DNA from: Zerene cesonia
Taxonomy: Eukaryota; Arthropoda; Insecta; Lepidoptera; Pieridae
Reading direction: 5' to 3'
Length of the DNA: 64,000 bases
NCBI RefSeq assembly: GCF_012273895.1
Contig: NC_052108.1
Coordinates: 8,370,001-8,434,000 of the forward strand
The notes under the pieces are model-generated. The model was given only the letters and a program-made list of their open reading frames with translations, made no database searches and was not told where the DNA came from. Position numbers and translations under genes: made by a program. Shown in pieces: positions 26,101-38,100 of the stretch (positions are counted from its first letter, which is position 1; each line of letters opens with the position of its first letter).

Positions 26101-29100
26101 CTGTTTCCCGTCATCCTGCTACACTCATGCAGCGCATCGCCACCAGCAGTTTTGCGTTGGTCGGTCCATCGCATATATGAACGTCCGCTAGTACCCTGCT
26201 GCCTGCACCACAAGATGCTCGATAGACCTCTCATCTCTCCATCCAAAAATTTCAGGATCCGAGATTGCACAAAGTTGGATAAACGCTGTTTGATACCTAG
26301 CTCGTAATAAGAGAATGTATGTGAGATTGTACTGATTTACGGCGGTGTATACATAGAGTTTTAAGAATTCACCTAGTAGCAAAAAATTCATCTTGAAAAA
26401 ATTCATCAAAAATGGGTTAAATTATATGATTATAATCTAATATATTACTCTTATTCTAAATTACTATAATAAGCAGGAAAACAGCTTCTACAGGGTACTA
26501 TAGAAGCTGCTTTTGCGATGGTAAGTGATAAAAATTAATTTTTGTTTTATGACGATTTAAAAGCGATTCGAAGAGTACCAAAACTCGCTTTCACTAAATT
26601 AATGTTTCAGTTGGAGTGTAAGTTTAGGCTATACTTTTGCAGCATTAATCATAAGTCCTATGATTTCTTTTCACCTTGCGTCCTTGTAATGTCTGTCATT
26701 TATCTTCACACCCTTATGGCGCGTTTACACATTCACCTTCCCTCTTCGCCTCGTGACTCGATTCGATATATTTATTCTATGAAACATTCCTATATAAGTG
26801 AAGACGCGATCCACAGTTCACACATTCGTCTTCCCTTTGATTGCATCCATAAATCCTTAACACAAATAGCGATGGCACCGTTTACACATACGAGTTCGTT
26901 ATTTCTCTCAATATTCAATTGTTTATGTCATCGTCGGAAGAGGAGCTGGTAGATCCTGATGCGGAAGCGCTACCACCGCCGATGAAAGTTGAACAGGCGT
27001 ACCGCATAGTCGTTTCGTACTACTAATGGGTTGCTGACTTTAAATAAGATAAAGTAAGGATTGACGAGAGGAGTAAAGGAAAGACTGGGAAGGCTAAGGA
27101 AAAGGATATGGGCTTCCAGCTCCACTTACCGAACGAAACAAAGCAGCATTCGTATGTTACAATTTCACATCGTCTCAGGGGGTACTTTTCCCGAGCTGGA
27201 ATTGTGTAAATGAACCATTAGATAATAATGATATTATGATATATCATTTGAAAGTGCCGCTTAGGTGCCTTGCACTAACCTGCACCTACCTACTCCTAAC
27301 AATGGCGCTAATGGCACTTTGCGTCTCAATTTCCAAGACAAAGGTATTGAAATGGTGATGTATTAGACATCTGCCCTAGTTTTGTAGGGATGTCTCTAAT
27401 CATTATTTGCAGGCTTTTTCCAAAGAGGAATGTGTGAAATTTTATTAACCTTTGAGTTGTTTATAATAAATATGGTGGAAACAATAACAGCAGTATTCAG
27501 CTTTTTTGTAGCACTCAGGAACACATCCAAAACTGATATTATTTACTGATATTATGGACACGATAATGAAGAAATTTTTCCCACTTTCTGATTTACGCAA
27601 AAAAGTGATCAATGTTTCATTATCCTATATCCCAAGATTGACTGCCTTAATTTCCGTGTAAGCGTTTTTTTTTCGTGTCATAAATAGTAGATAAATAAAT
27701 AAATTTATAAAATAATCATAAGAAGCTTTTTTCAAATGACGTGAATAAGTAAAATGAAGTTAGCTGTTGATATATATAGCTTTTTTGAATAAATGGCTTT
27801 ATTATTATTATTATACATAGCTTTTTTAAGTAAACTAACAAACTTTCAAAGAGAACTCAATTAACTAAAATATTTCAGTTTGCTTGTATATATAAACATA
27901 TGTATGTATAAACGTACGTAAGCGGTATGTTTGAGCTTCGAAACTGCTCAACTTTACCGTTCTAAATAATAATCACAAAACCAGCTTTCATTTATTCCTT
28001 GAATAGATATACTGAGATTAATCTGGGGCTTACTTAAATGAATATAGAATTAGCTAGGTCAAAGTTTTAGGTCTCTGACGGTAACTCGATTTCAGTTTTC
28101 TAGTTTCATGATTATTTTGTATAGATTATAGTCCACTTAAATTGCTTGTATTATAATATTCTGCTTATCCTACTAATATTATGAATGCGAAAGTAACTCT
28201 GTCTGTCTGTTACGCTTTCACGCCTAAATTACTGAACCGATTTTGATGAAATGTGGTATGAAGATAGAATTGAACTTAAGAAAGGACATAGGATACTTTT
28301 TATTGCGAAAAAAAGGGTAGAAGGGGTTGAAATAGGGAATGGAAGATTTTAAGGAAGTTCCTAATTATCAAACATAAAATCATGTAAGATTCTTCCGCAC
28401 TTTTAGTTTAGACTTTGGGAAAGACTATAGGTTACTCCTTATCATGTCGCGCGATATAATAAAGCCGCGGGCGGAAATCTAGTTTGCAATAAATAACGAT
28501 TTTGCCATTTTTATAATCGGTAGTAGGTAAAATTATAAGTAGTCCGTATTTTACGCTTTCACAGCTCAATCATAAATAGAGTATAAAATATATCTAATAA
28601 TTTGAAATGAAAATAGCTGAAAACTATGGCCACTTCCTCCTTTTATAAAGGGCTTAAAGCGGGAGATAGAATTTCTTTCCATCGTTTAAATCATGATTTT
28701 TTCCTTGTCAGTAAATATTATAAGTAATTTTAGTGAATTGAATGAATAAATATAATAACAAGGATCTTGTATATGACAATTCCACAACATAGCCTCAATA
28801 GAATTTCAAAAACATATCTTTCCGTATTTGCTATCGACCGGTGGTTTATTTTATTCCCGTTTTATAGCAGATCTTAGCCAGCGACAATTTATTTGTTCCC
28901 CCAAAAAGGTCCTACCTCGATAAATTTTATATTCTACTTTGATTGAAATGCCTCGAATTTTATGATTCGAGACAATAAAGGTAGATTGGTAGTGACCGTT
29001 TATCATTCGTTCATTTGAAAATGGATGGTTCAGGTGATGTCTTATATTTTATTAGCTGTCAAACGGTGCTGGCTTTTAGTGTGATCATTACTGTTATCTA

Positions 29101-32100
29101 TATTTTATGTGCCTGTAAATGAGATTGATATTATCTGTTATTTTTCGTAGGTCTCATTATGGTAACACAAGCTGCGCCCCGCGGTTTCACCCGCGTAATT
29201 CCGTATCCCATAGGAATACCGGGATGAAAAGTTGCCTATTATTATTATTATTCCAGTTATCCAGCTATCTACGTATCAAATTTCATTACAATCGGTTCCG
29301 TAGATTTTGCGTGACGGAGCAACAAACACACACACACATCCTTACAAGCTTTCGCATTTATAATATTAGTAGGATTTTCTTCAGCATTTGTTGAATTAGT
29401 GTTTATTATTGTTATTAGACACATGTTTATATGTCAGAGAAACAAATGTGAGAATAATACTAAAGAAATAGTTATCTACTATATAAAAATAAGTCGGTTT
29501 TTCCTTCCTGACGCTATAACTCTAGAACGCACCAACCGATTTCCACGGTTTTGCATTCGTTGGAAAGGTCTCGGGCTCCGTAAGGTTTATAGCATAGAAA
29601 ATTCAGGAAAAAATTCAACGGAAAAACGGGAAAATTTTTCACATACAGCCATCTGGTGGCGAAACGGAGTTCGCCGGGTTTGCTAGTAAAATTATATTTT
29701 TTAAACACTTTGGTTAATAACCTATCCTTACCTATGCGTAGTTACAATTATGAATCATCGAATTCATTCACTAACACATAACAGGAACTGAATAAAAATA
29801 AGATAATGTTAATATTTTTAAACAAGTATTTGGGCCTAAGAGACGAAAATTCAACGGGATTGCTATAGTTTCAACCAACTTCAATAACATCCCCCAGGTT
29901 ATCAATTTTACTGTATTTTTTGTGTTGTCTCATAATTTTTTACTAGCTGAACCGATTTTTACTATCAATTTTTTGTTGCATTGTGGACCCATTTATTTAT
30001 TTCGTCAAGTTCTGACAATTTAAAGGCAGTCCAGTTTTTTGTTAATAACAATTATTTTATTAAATTACATTAAAAACTTTATATGATTTCACAGGAAAGT
30101 GACTAAATTGTGAGCTTATTATAATAATTTTATTTCAGATGTAGCAACGTATAAGTAATCTAAAATTAATATCTCTCGTGCCTCAGGGGTCTTGAGACAT
30201 TGGAATGGTATTATTTAATCGTAGAAAATCCTGCTTCACTCTGTTTATTTTTTTATGATTGAACTTTAAACGATATGAATAAAAATCGAAACACATTATT
30301 TTAAGATAGATAGAAATAGGTGACTTGTTAAATTTGCATGTAAATATTTATAAAACCTTTTATTTTTCAAATCGGTTGAAATTAGCCCTTTGATACTCGG
30401 TAAAACGTCGTGAGCATTTGTAGAAATATAGTTTTTAAAAACGATTCTGTAATTATGAATAATAATAAACATAAACCTTTATTTGTTTGAATTGTGGTAA
30501 TACAGAGTTCACATTGATCAACAGTAATATAGTCCACACAATTAGCCATACGATTGGCATACAAATTTTATATATAAAGTACAATTTTATTGAATTATGT
30601 TTAGTTATATTTGATTGAATTATTTCGTACACATACAAAAATACAAAACAACAAACATCTATTGAGTGTAGATTAGTTTTCTATTAAGTATTCTTGAACT
30701 TATTATTAATAAAATTTCAGTGAAGATTCGATGTTCCTATAAAACGTAATTAAATTTGTCCACAGAGGAGGAGGGCACAGAGCTCGAGCTGGAAGCCCTG
30801 TACAGGAGATACTGCGTCCGTCTGAAGCACGCGCTATTCGTGTCTGCTCTATGTGTCACCTTGCTCTGCACAGTTGTGCTTCTGTGTGCTGTGTGTGTGC
30901 TACATTCACATGTAAGTATTGTTAAGAAAGAATGATGTAATAATGAAATTTTTTTTACGTCATCGTCTGCAATGGATTTGGGGAGGCGTAAGGTCGATTG
31001 CAGATCTTACATTTCTACAAATGGAGTGCTGACTTAAAATTGGAAAGGGATTAAGAAAGGATTGACGAGAGGAATAAAGAAAAGGACAGGCAAGTGTAAG
31101 GAAAAGGATATGGATCTCCGACTCTCACACTGCCTTCCTCCTTTTTCTCTCCCTTACCAGGTTCTTCCAAGGTTGTTCCTATGTTCACCTTTCTTTGTAC
31201 CCGCCCATTAAAATATAGCAACACATTTGCCTCTGCAAAGGGTCTCTACCCTACCTGATACCTCTGTTCAGGGTGGTGGTAGTCGCTTACCATCTAGCGA
31301 CCCACTAACTAGGTTGCACGTTCTGACATTAAAAATCACTTTGAGTCGTAATGTAAATCCAATATTTACCTTAGTACCTCTAGTACTAAGGTAAATATTG
31401 GAAATGATAGGAGTCATTCTGTATTTTATTAGCAATTAGATAACTGTACGATTTATATGTAAGATACGATTTATATGTATGTAACAACTAAGTTCCAACT
31501 AGTTTCCAACCGCGGCTTTGCCCTTAGACAAAGGATTTTTTTAGATTCGGATGTTTCACCGCTATAATCCTAACAAACAAACATACTTGGACATTTATAA
31601 TATTTAAATAATATACATATTTAATTACTAAAGGTCAAAGCAAAAACTAATTTGAATCAATGATTTAATTTGTTATTACTGGCATTAATAGAGCACCTAA
31701 TCAAAGCTAAATTAATCTAAATGACTTAAATTTGAATTTGTAATCAACGTAGAAATTGCTCTTATTATATTAAACGTAGATAACAATGTTATTGTAATTA
31801 TAATAATTTCAAATAAATTTAATATTAATGTCTAACAGTGACAGATTAATTCTTATTTTGGTGATGTTAATAGTATTTAAAAGTTCCCATTATAATGTTT
31901 CAAGGATCTTTTGGGGCAAGGAAATGCGGATTTAATATATAACATATACATATTTTTAAATGTCATTAGATGACATATCATTGAGTGTGTTGTTTATTAC
32001 AATTTTACTTATCCCGTTATGTATATGTAATAACTACTAATCTATAACTCTTCGAAACTTGTCTACGATTTCTTTCTCTCTATTTTCTATGTCATAGTGG

Positions 32101-35100
32101 GCAACTGTATGCAACTGGTAAGCGACCACCACTGGCCACGAACATTTGCTCGGGTAGGACCACAACAAATGCGTTGCTGCTTTTAAGGGACTGGGAGGGG
32201 TGAGGAAAAGAATACGGGCTTCCAGCTCCCCAACTCATTAACGAAACACAGTAGCTATTTCACGCCGATTTTCTGTGTTGGTGCCGAAGCGTGATCGACT
32301 CCCACACTCAAGTTAAGACTACATTAAAATTTTATAAAACTAGATGATAGCATATCGTCTAATACTAATAAAGGCTTCAAACCCAAAACTCAAACTCAAA
32401 CATTCATTTATGCAATTAGACTTCTTATACAAGTACTTTTGAATCGTCATAACATAGTTTTAACATTTATCACCGGTTCAGAAAGCAGTTTCTATAGAGA
32501 AGAGCGGGCAAGAAACTCTGTAGTTGCTCTTTTAAAATAATGCCAATTTTACATTTTAATTCTACACATGTAATATGCACATAACAATGTTGCCAAAGAT
32601 CTGGAACTCTAAACTGTCAAAACTAAACTTTCGTTTCTAAAATCCCCGAAACAAAGTATTTCACACCCAGGTCTAGAGAGAGCTTTATCCAAATGCCAAA
32701 AAAACCTTGTATTACAGTTAGTACAAGAAGCTCATGTGTCTAATCTCACGACTAAAATGAACGATAAATTAATATGAGATAAATTCTAGGTAACTATTTC
32801 GGACGTAATCAATAATTTAAGCAATAATTATTTAAAGTTTAACATCGCTTCAAAATCTGGTTATCGCGAGTTCATAAGGTTATCCAGGTGACTCGTTGCT
32901 AGTGTAAAACCTAATTTAGTTCATTAACTATATCTCAGCGGAGACATATAATGTATATATATGCTGGTGAATTACGTGGCTCTCTCGAGTGGTTAACGCA
33001 ATTAGAGATCAGATTACGTGCATGGGGGCAGGTTGGATCTAGAAAGGATAGACAGGTGTAGGAGATTTTACCTACACTAATATTATAAAGAGGAAACTTT
33101 TGTATGTTTGTAACGTTTTCACGCAAAAACTGCTGTACCGATTTCATTAATTCTTTCATCTTTGGAAAGCTGCAACTACACTGGCTATATGTGTAACACT
33201 AGCGAAGCCGGGGCGAACAGCTAGTGTGTTATGTTATGCGAAAGAATATCGATATGATCGCACTGAATATAGTAAATATTCTTGGGTCTTATTTAGATGA
33301 ATATATTAGGAAAATAATACATAAGTCAAAAATCTTTTCATTCTACTAGCCTTTGAATATCAAACCTAGCATTAAATAGATAAAGAAAATAAAATTTATT
33401 TAACCGTATTATGACTTAAAATAAAAACTGTACGGATTTTGTTGAGAAACACAATAAAAATTGATGAGAGGGAGTCGAGCACGCTTCGGCACGAATTGGG
33501 CCAGCTCGCACCGGGGAAGTACCACACCCCCACAGAAAACCGGCGTGAAATAATAGCTTGCTATTGTGTTTCGTACGGTGAGTGGGGGAGCCGGAGGCCC
33601 ATATCCTTTTCCTTACCTTTCCCAGTCCTTTCCTTTATTCCTCTCATCAATCCTTTCCAATTCCCTTCCCAATTAAAGTCGGCAATCCATTTGTAGAGGC
33701 GAAAGGTCTGCAATTGACCTTACGCCTCTCAAAATGTTCATGGGCGGTGGTAGTGCTTACCATCAGGCGACCCACCAGCTCCATTGCCGACTATGACATA
33801 AAAAAAAAAAAGAGAGGACATACTGGCTAGGGAAGTGATTTCCTTTCAGGATTATTTCGGACAAATTTATATCTATCATACAAAAAGTTTTCAAATCACA
33901 CTTTCCCACTTGTATTACAAAATAATAATGCGAATACAACTTTATTTGTTTGTTTGTCTCTCCTTCGTGTCTAAACCGAATCGATTTGGATGACATTTTG
34001 TACAATGATAGTTTAAGTTCCGAGATCAGGAGCGGCGTCGGAAACTTTGACGCTTAAGCCTCGGAATGTCAATTCTATCCCTGGACTACGCGGGCGAAGG
34101 CGCGGCCGGAAAGCTAGTTAATTTACTTAGTCTGGCCATAAATACTGTTACACTTAATTATAAAAAAATATTACATTTGAATTTCGAATCTGTCANNNNN
34201 NNNNNNNNNNNNNNNNNNNNNNNNNNNNNNNNNNNNNNNNNNNNNNNNNNNNNNNNNNNNNNNNNNNNNNNNNNNNNNNNNNNNNNNNNNNNNNNNNNNN
34301 NNNNNNNNNNNNNNNNNNNNNNNNNNNNNNNNNNNNNNNNNNNNNNNNNNNNNNNNNNNNNNNNNNNNNNNNNNNNNNNNNNNNNNNNNNNNNNNNNNNN
34401 NNNNNNNNNNNNNNNNNNNNNNNNNNNNNNNNNNNNNNNNNNNNNNNNNNNNNNNNNNNNNNNNNNNNNNNNNNNNNNNNNNNNNNNNNNNNNNNNNNNN
34501 NNNNNNNNNNNNNNNNNNNNNNNNNNNNNNNNNNNNNNNNNNNNNNNNNNNNNNNNNNNNNNNNNNNNNNNNNNNNNNNNNNNNNNNNNNNNNNNNNNNN
34601 NNNNNNNNNNNNNNNNNNNNNNNNNNNNNNNNNNNNNNNNNNNNNNNNNNNNNNNNNNNNNNNNNNNNNNNNNNNNNNNNNNNNNNNNNNNNNNNNNNNN
34701 NNNNNNNNNNNNNNNNNNNNNNNNNNNNNNNNNNNNNNNNNNNNNNNNNNNNNNNNNNNNNNNNNNNNNNNNNNNNNNNNNNNNNNNNNNNNNNNNNNNN
34801 NNNNNNNNNNNNNNNNNNNNNNNNNNNNNNNNNNNNNNNNNNNNNNNNNNNNNNNNNNNNNNNNNNNNNNNNNNNNNNNNNNNNNNNNNNNNNNNNNNNN
34901 NNNNNNNNNNNNNNNNNNNNNNNNNNNNNNNNNNNNNNNNNNNNNNNNNNNNNNNNNNNNNNNNNNNNNNNNNNNNNNNNNNNNNNNNNNNNNNNNNNNN
35001 NNNNNNNNNNNNNNNNNNNNNNNNNNNNNNNNNNNNNNNNNNNNNNNNNNNNNNNNNNNNNNNNNNNNNNNNNNNNNNNNNNNNNNNNNNNNNNNNNNNN

Positions 35101-38100
35101 NNNNNNNNNNNNNNNNNNNNNNNNNNNNNNNNNNNNNNNNNNNNNNNNNNNNNNNNNNNNNNNNNNNNNNNNNNNNNNNNNNNNNNNNNNNNNNNAGTAA
35201 TAAATGTTATTTGCAGTTAACAATTTTCTTTTTTCTTTATTACAATATTTATGGCAAGACTAGGTATATAGAGACTGTGTTTAGAGTTATAGGATCACAC
35301 AAACAGATATAAGTTCTAAAAGTCTGATGTACTCGTATATGTAATGACTCGAGCTTTTTGTAAAAGAAAAATGTTTAATAAATCCTATCCTATCCTACTA
35401 ATATTATAAATGCGAAAATTTGTAAGGATGTGTGTGTGTGTGTGTGTGTGTTTGTGTGTGTTTGTTGCTCTTTCATGCAAAAACTACTGAACCGATTGCA
35501 ATGAAATTTGGTACGTAGACAGCTGGACAGCTGGAATAACATACAGGCAACTTTTTATCCCGATATTCCTACCGACTTACGCGGGTGAAACCGCGGGGCG
35601 CAGCTAGTAAATAATAAATACCAGTTGTAGTGAACAATAATATTGCTATTTAAAGTTAAATAGAAAAGTTTATTATTATTAAGTTCTTATGAGCTGCCTC
35701 CCGGGCTCAGACGTATTCATTTAACACAGATAATGAATGCTCGGATTTCGTATGCAGTTACTGCAAAACGAATTTTAAAGCAGACACACTGTAGGCACAT
35801 CTCATAAATATAAAGCACTAGCTGATTTTCCTTCGTCTATTTTTTGTATTATAGTACTAATGCATAACAGTTATAGCAGTGGTGGTTCAGTGGAGCACCA
35901 AGGACTTAAAATTGATAAGACGGGGGTTTGGGCGGCCGTGTAGGAAATAAATTTACTTCATAATTTACGCATGTCGATAACATCATCACTGCTCAAAACG
36001 GTGAAGGAAAACATGGTGAGGAATCCGGCATGTCCAACTCGCAATTGGCCAACGTGGATTATGGACAGAATCCTCTTAGAAGGCCTGTGTCTCAGCAGTA
36101 GGAACGTACATGGGCTAATGATGATGATGATGATGACTAATATATAAAGAGGTGAATTTTGTGAGTTTGTAACCTTGTAGCGGTAATCACTAGATCAACT
36201 TATTTTTAATTTAAATTTATATGAGATTATCGTGAATAGACAGATAGACAGACTGACAGACAGACGTGACGGAGCTCTTTGTCTTGTAATCTGCTCTATA
36301 TCTCTTACTTTTGTCTTATACATGCACACAAATTAAAACAAGACGAAATCATCAGTTATTTAAAATAGTTGTCATAAGTAAAGAATTTCATTACAGAGAG
36401 ACTTACTTTTGCTACAGAGACTTACTACAAGAAAAGTAACTCAATAATACTACTCCCATCCAGGTTAAGATGGCACTTTATTGGTCGTCTTCTAATTACG
36501 CTGCCATTCGGACCACTCGATCTACTTAGATTCAAGCGAACGAGTACCTTCTGTACTTCTGACAGAGATCAGATTTCTTTGTCTAGTTTTACTGCAATAC
36601 CGTGTTCATAATACATAAGTCCATTCTTCATTCTTATTAACGTCGGATTTTCACTTGGGACAGAACATTTAGAGGGTTTGTATAAATTGCGACGATCTTG
36701 AGATTTGTCTCGGAGAAAAACGTATTTGAAGATGGATAGTTAATGAAATTTTTAATGAAATGCCTTTGCGCTTACTCTCTACTTTTTTGGTGCATTTTCT
36801 TAGGAGTTTTTCTCTTTGTTAAGTATTGAGGAAAACGTATTTTCCAAACGATGATGTTGAAATAGAAAGCACTTTTAATAAAAATTACAAATTTCAATGC
36901 GTAAGCTCTGTAACTCTGAAACTGTCTTACTCCTAAGATTAGCAACCATTTGAATATAGGTATGTAAGATGAAAATCCACAGAATTTTGTCGCTTAAAAA
37001 CTATGGGACAGTTCTTTGCATCATTACCATGGCATATATATATACATATATATATNNNNNNNNNNNNNNNNNNNNNNNNNNNNNNNNNNNNNNNNNNNNN
37101 NNNNNNNNNNNNNNNNNNNNNNNNNNNNNNNNNNNNNNNNNNNNNNNNNNNNNNNNNNNNNNNNNNNNNNNNNNNNNNNNNNNNNNNNNNNNNNNNNNNN
37201 NNNNNNNNNNNNNNNNNNNNNNNNNNNNNNNNNNNNNNNNNNNNNNNNNNNNNNNNNNNNNNNNNNNNNNNNNNNNNNNNNNNNNNNNNNNNNNNNNNNN
37301 NNNNNNNNNNNNNNNNNNNNNNNNNNNNNNNNNNNNNNNNNNNNNNNNNNNNNNNNNNNNNNNNNNNNNNNNNNNNNNNNNNNNNNNNNNNNNNNNNNNN
37401 NNNNNNNNNNNNNNNNNNNNNNNNNNNNNNNNNNNNNNNNNNNNNNNNNNNNNNNNNNNNNNNNNNNNNNNNNNNNNNNNNNNNNNNNNNNNNNNNNNNN
37501 NNNNNNNNNNNNNNNNNNNNNNNNNNNNNNNNNNNNNNNNNNNNNNNNNNNNNNNNNNNNNNNNNNNNNNNNNNNNNNNNNNNNNNNNNNNNNNNNNNNN
37601 NNNNNNNNNNNNNNNNNNNNNNNNNNNNNNNNNNNNNNNNNNNNNNNNNNNNNNNNNNNNNNNNNNNNNNNNNNNNNNNNNNNNNNNNNNNNNNNNNNNN
37701 NNNNNNNNNNNNNNNNNNNNNNNNNNNNNNNNNNNNNNNNNNNNNNNNNNNNNNNNNNNNNNNNNNNNNNNNNNNNNNNNNNNNNNNNNNNNNNNNNNNN
37801 NNNNNNNNNNNNNNNNNNNNNNNNNNNNNNNNNNNNNNNNNNNNNNNNNNNNNNNNNNNNNNNNNNNNNNNNNNNNNNNNNNNNNNNNNNNNNNNNNNNN
37901 NNNNNNNNNNNNNNNNNNNNNNNNNNNNNNNNNNNNNNNNNNNNNNNNNNNNNNNNNNNNNNNNNNNNNNNNNNNNNNNNNNNNNNNNNNNNNNNNNNNN
38001 NNNNNNNNNNNNNNNNNNNNNNNNNNNNNNNNNNNNNNNNNNNNNNNNNNNNNNNGCGATCACAGCGCTGTCCATCATATCGTTCATACTGCTGTGCGTG

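Larger units (their letters stand above)
23160..30765 (+). other. Adenylyl cyclase intron 1 (7.6 kb)
   Basis: From GTAAGA to CCACAG. Contains the 24717 and 26478 hairpins, the LINE relic at 26030-26300, repeats at 25246-25632 and 26985-27200, and three Helitron-like copies at 28168, 29168 and 29475. 26690-26960 has repeated 'gtttacacat' phrases of unknown class. Confidence 0.7.
30912..37055 (+). other. Adenylyl cyclase intron 2, broken by gaps
   Basis: From GTAAGT; its end lies in the second gap. Repeat-rich from 30968 to 36268, as listed separately. 36269-37055 is unremarkable except for the TA-rich end. Confidence 0.65.

Noticed and set aside
26542..26952. A 136-residue + strand frame
   Set aside because: Low coding character, no splice or start context, and it contains recurring 'tttacacat' phrases typical of a dispersed repeat.
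34066..35223. Long open frames running through the first N block
   Set aside because: They consist almost entirely of undefined residues from 1000 N.
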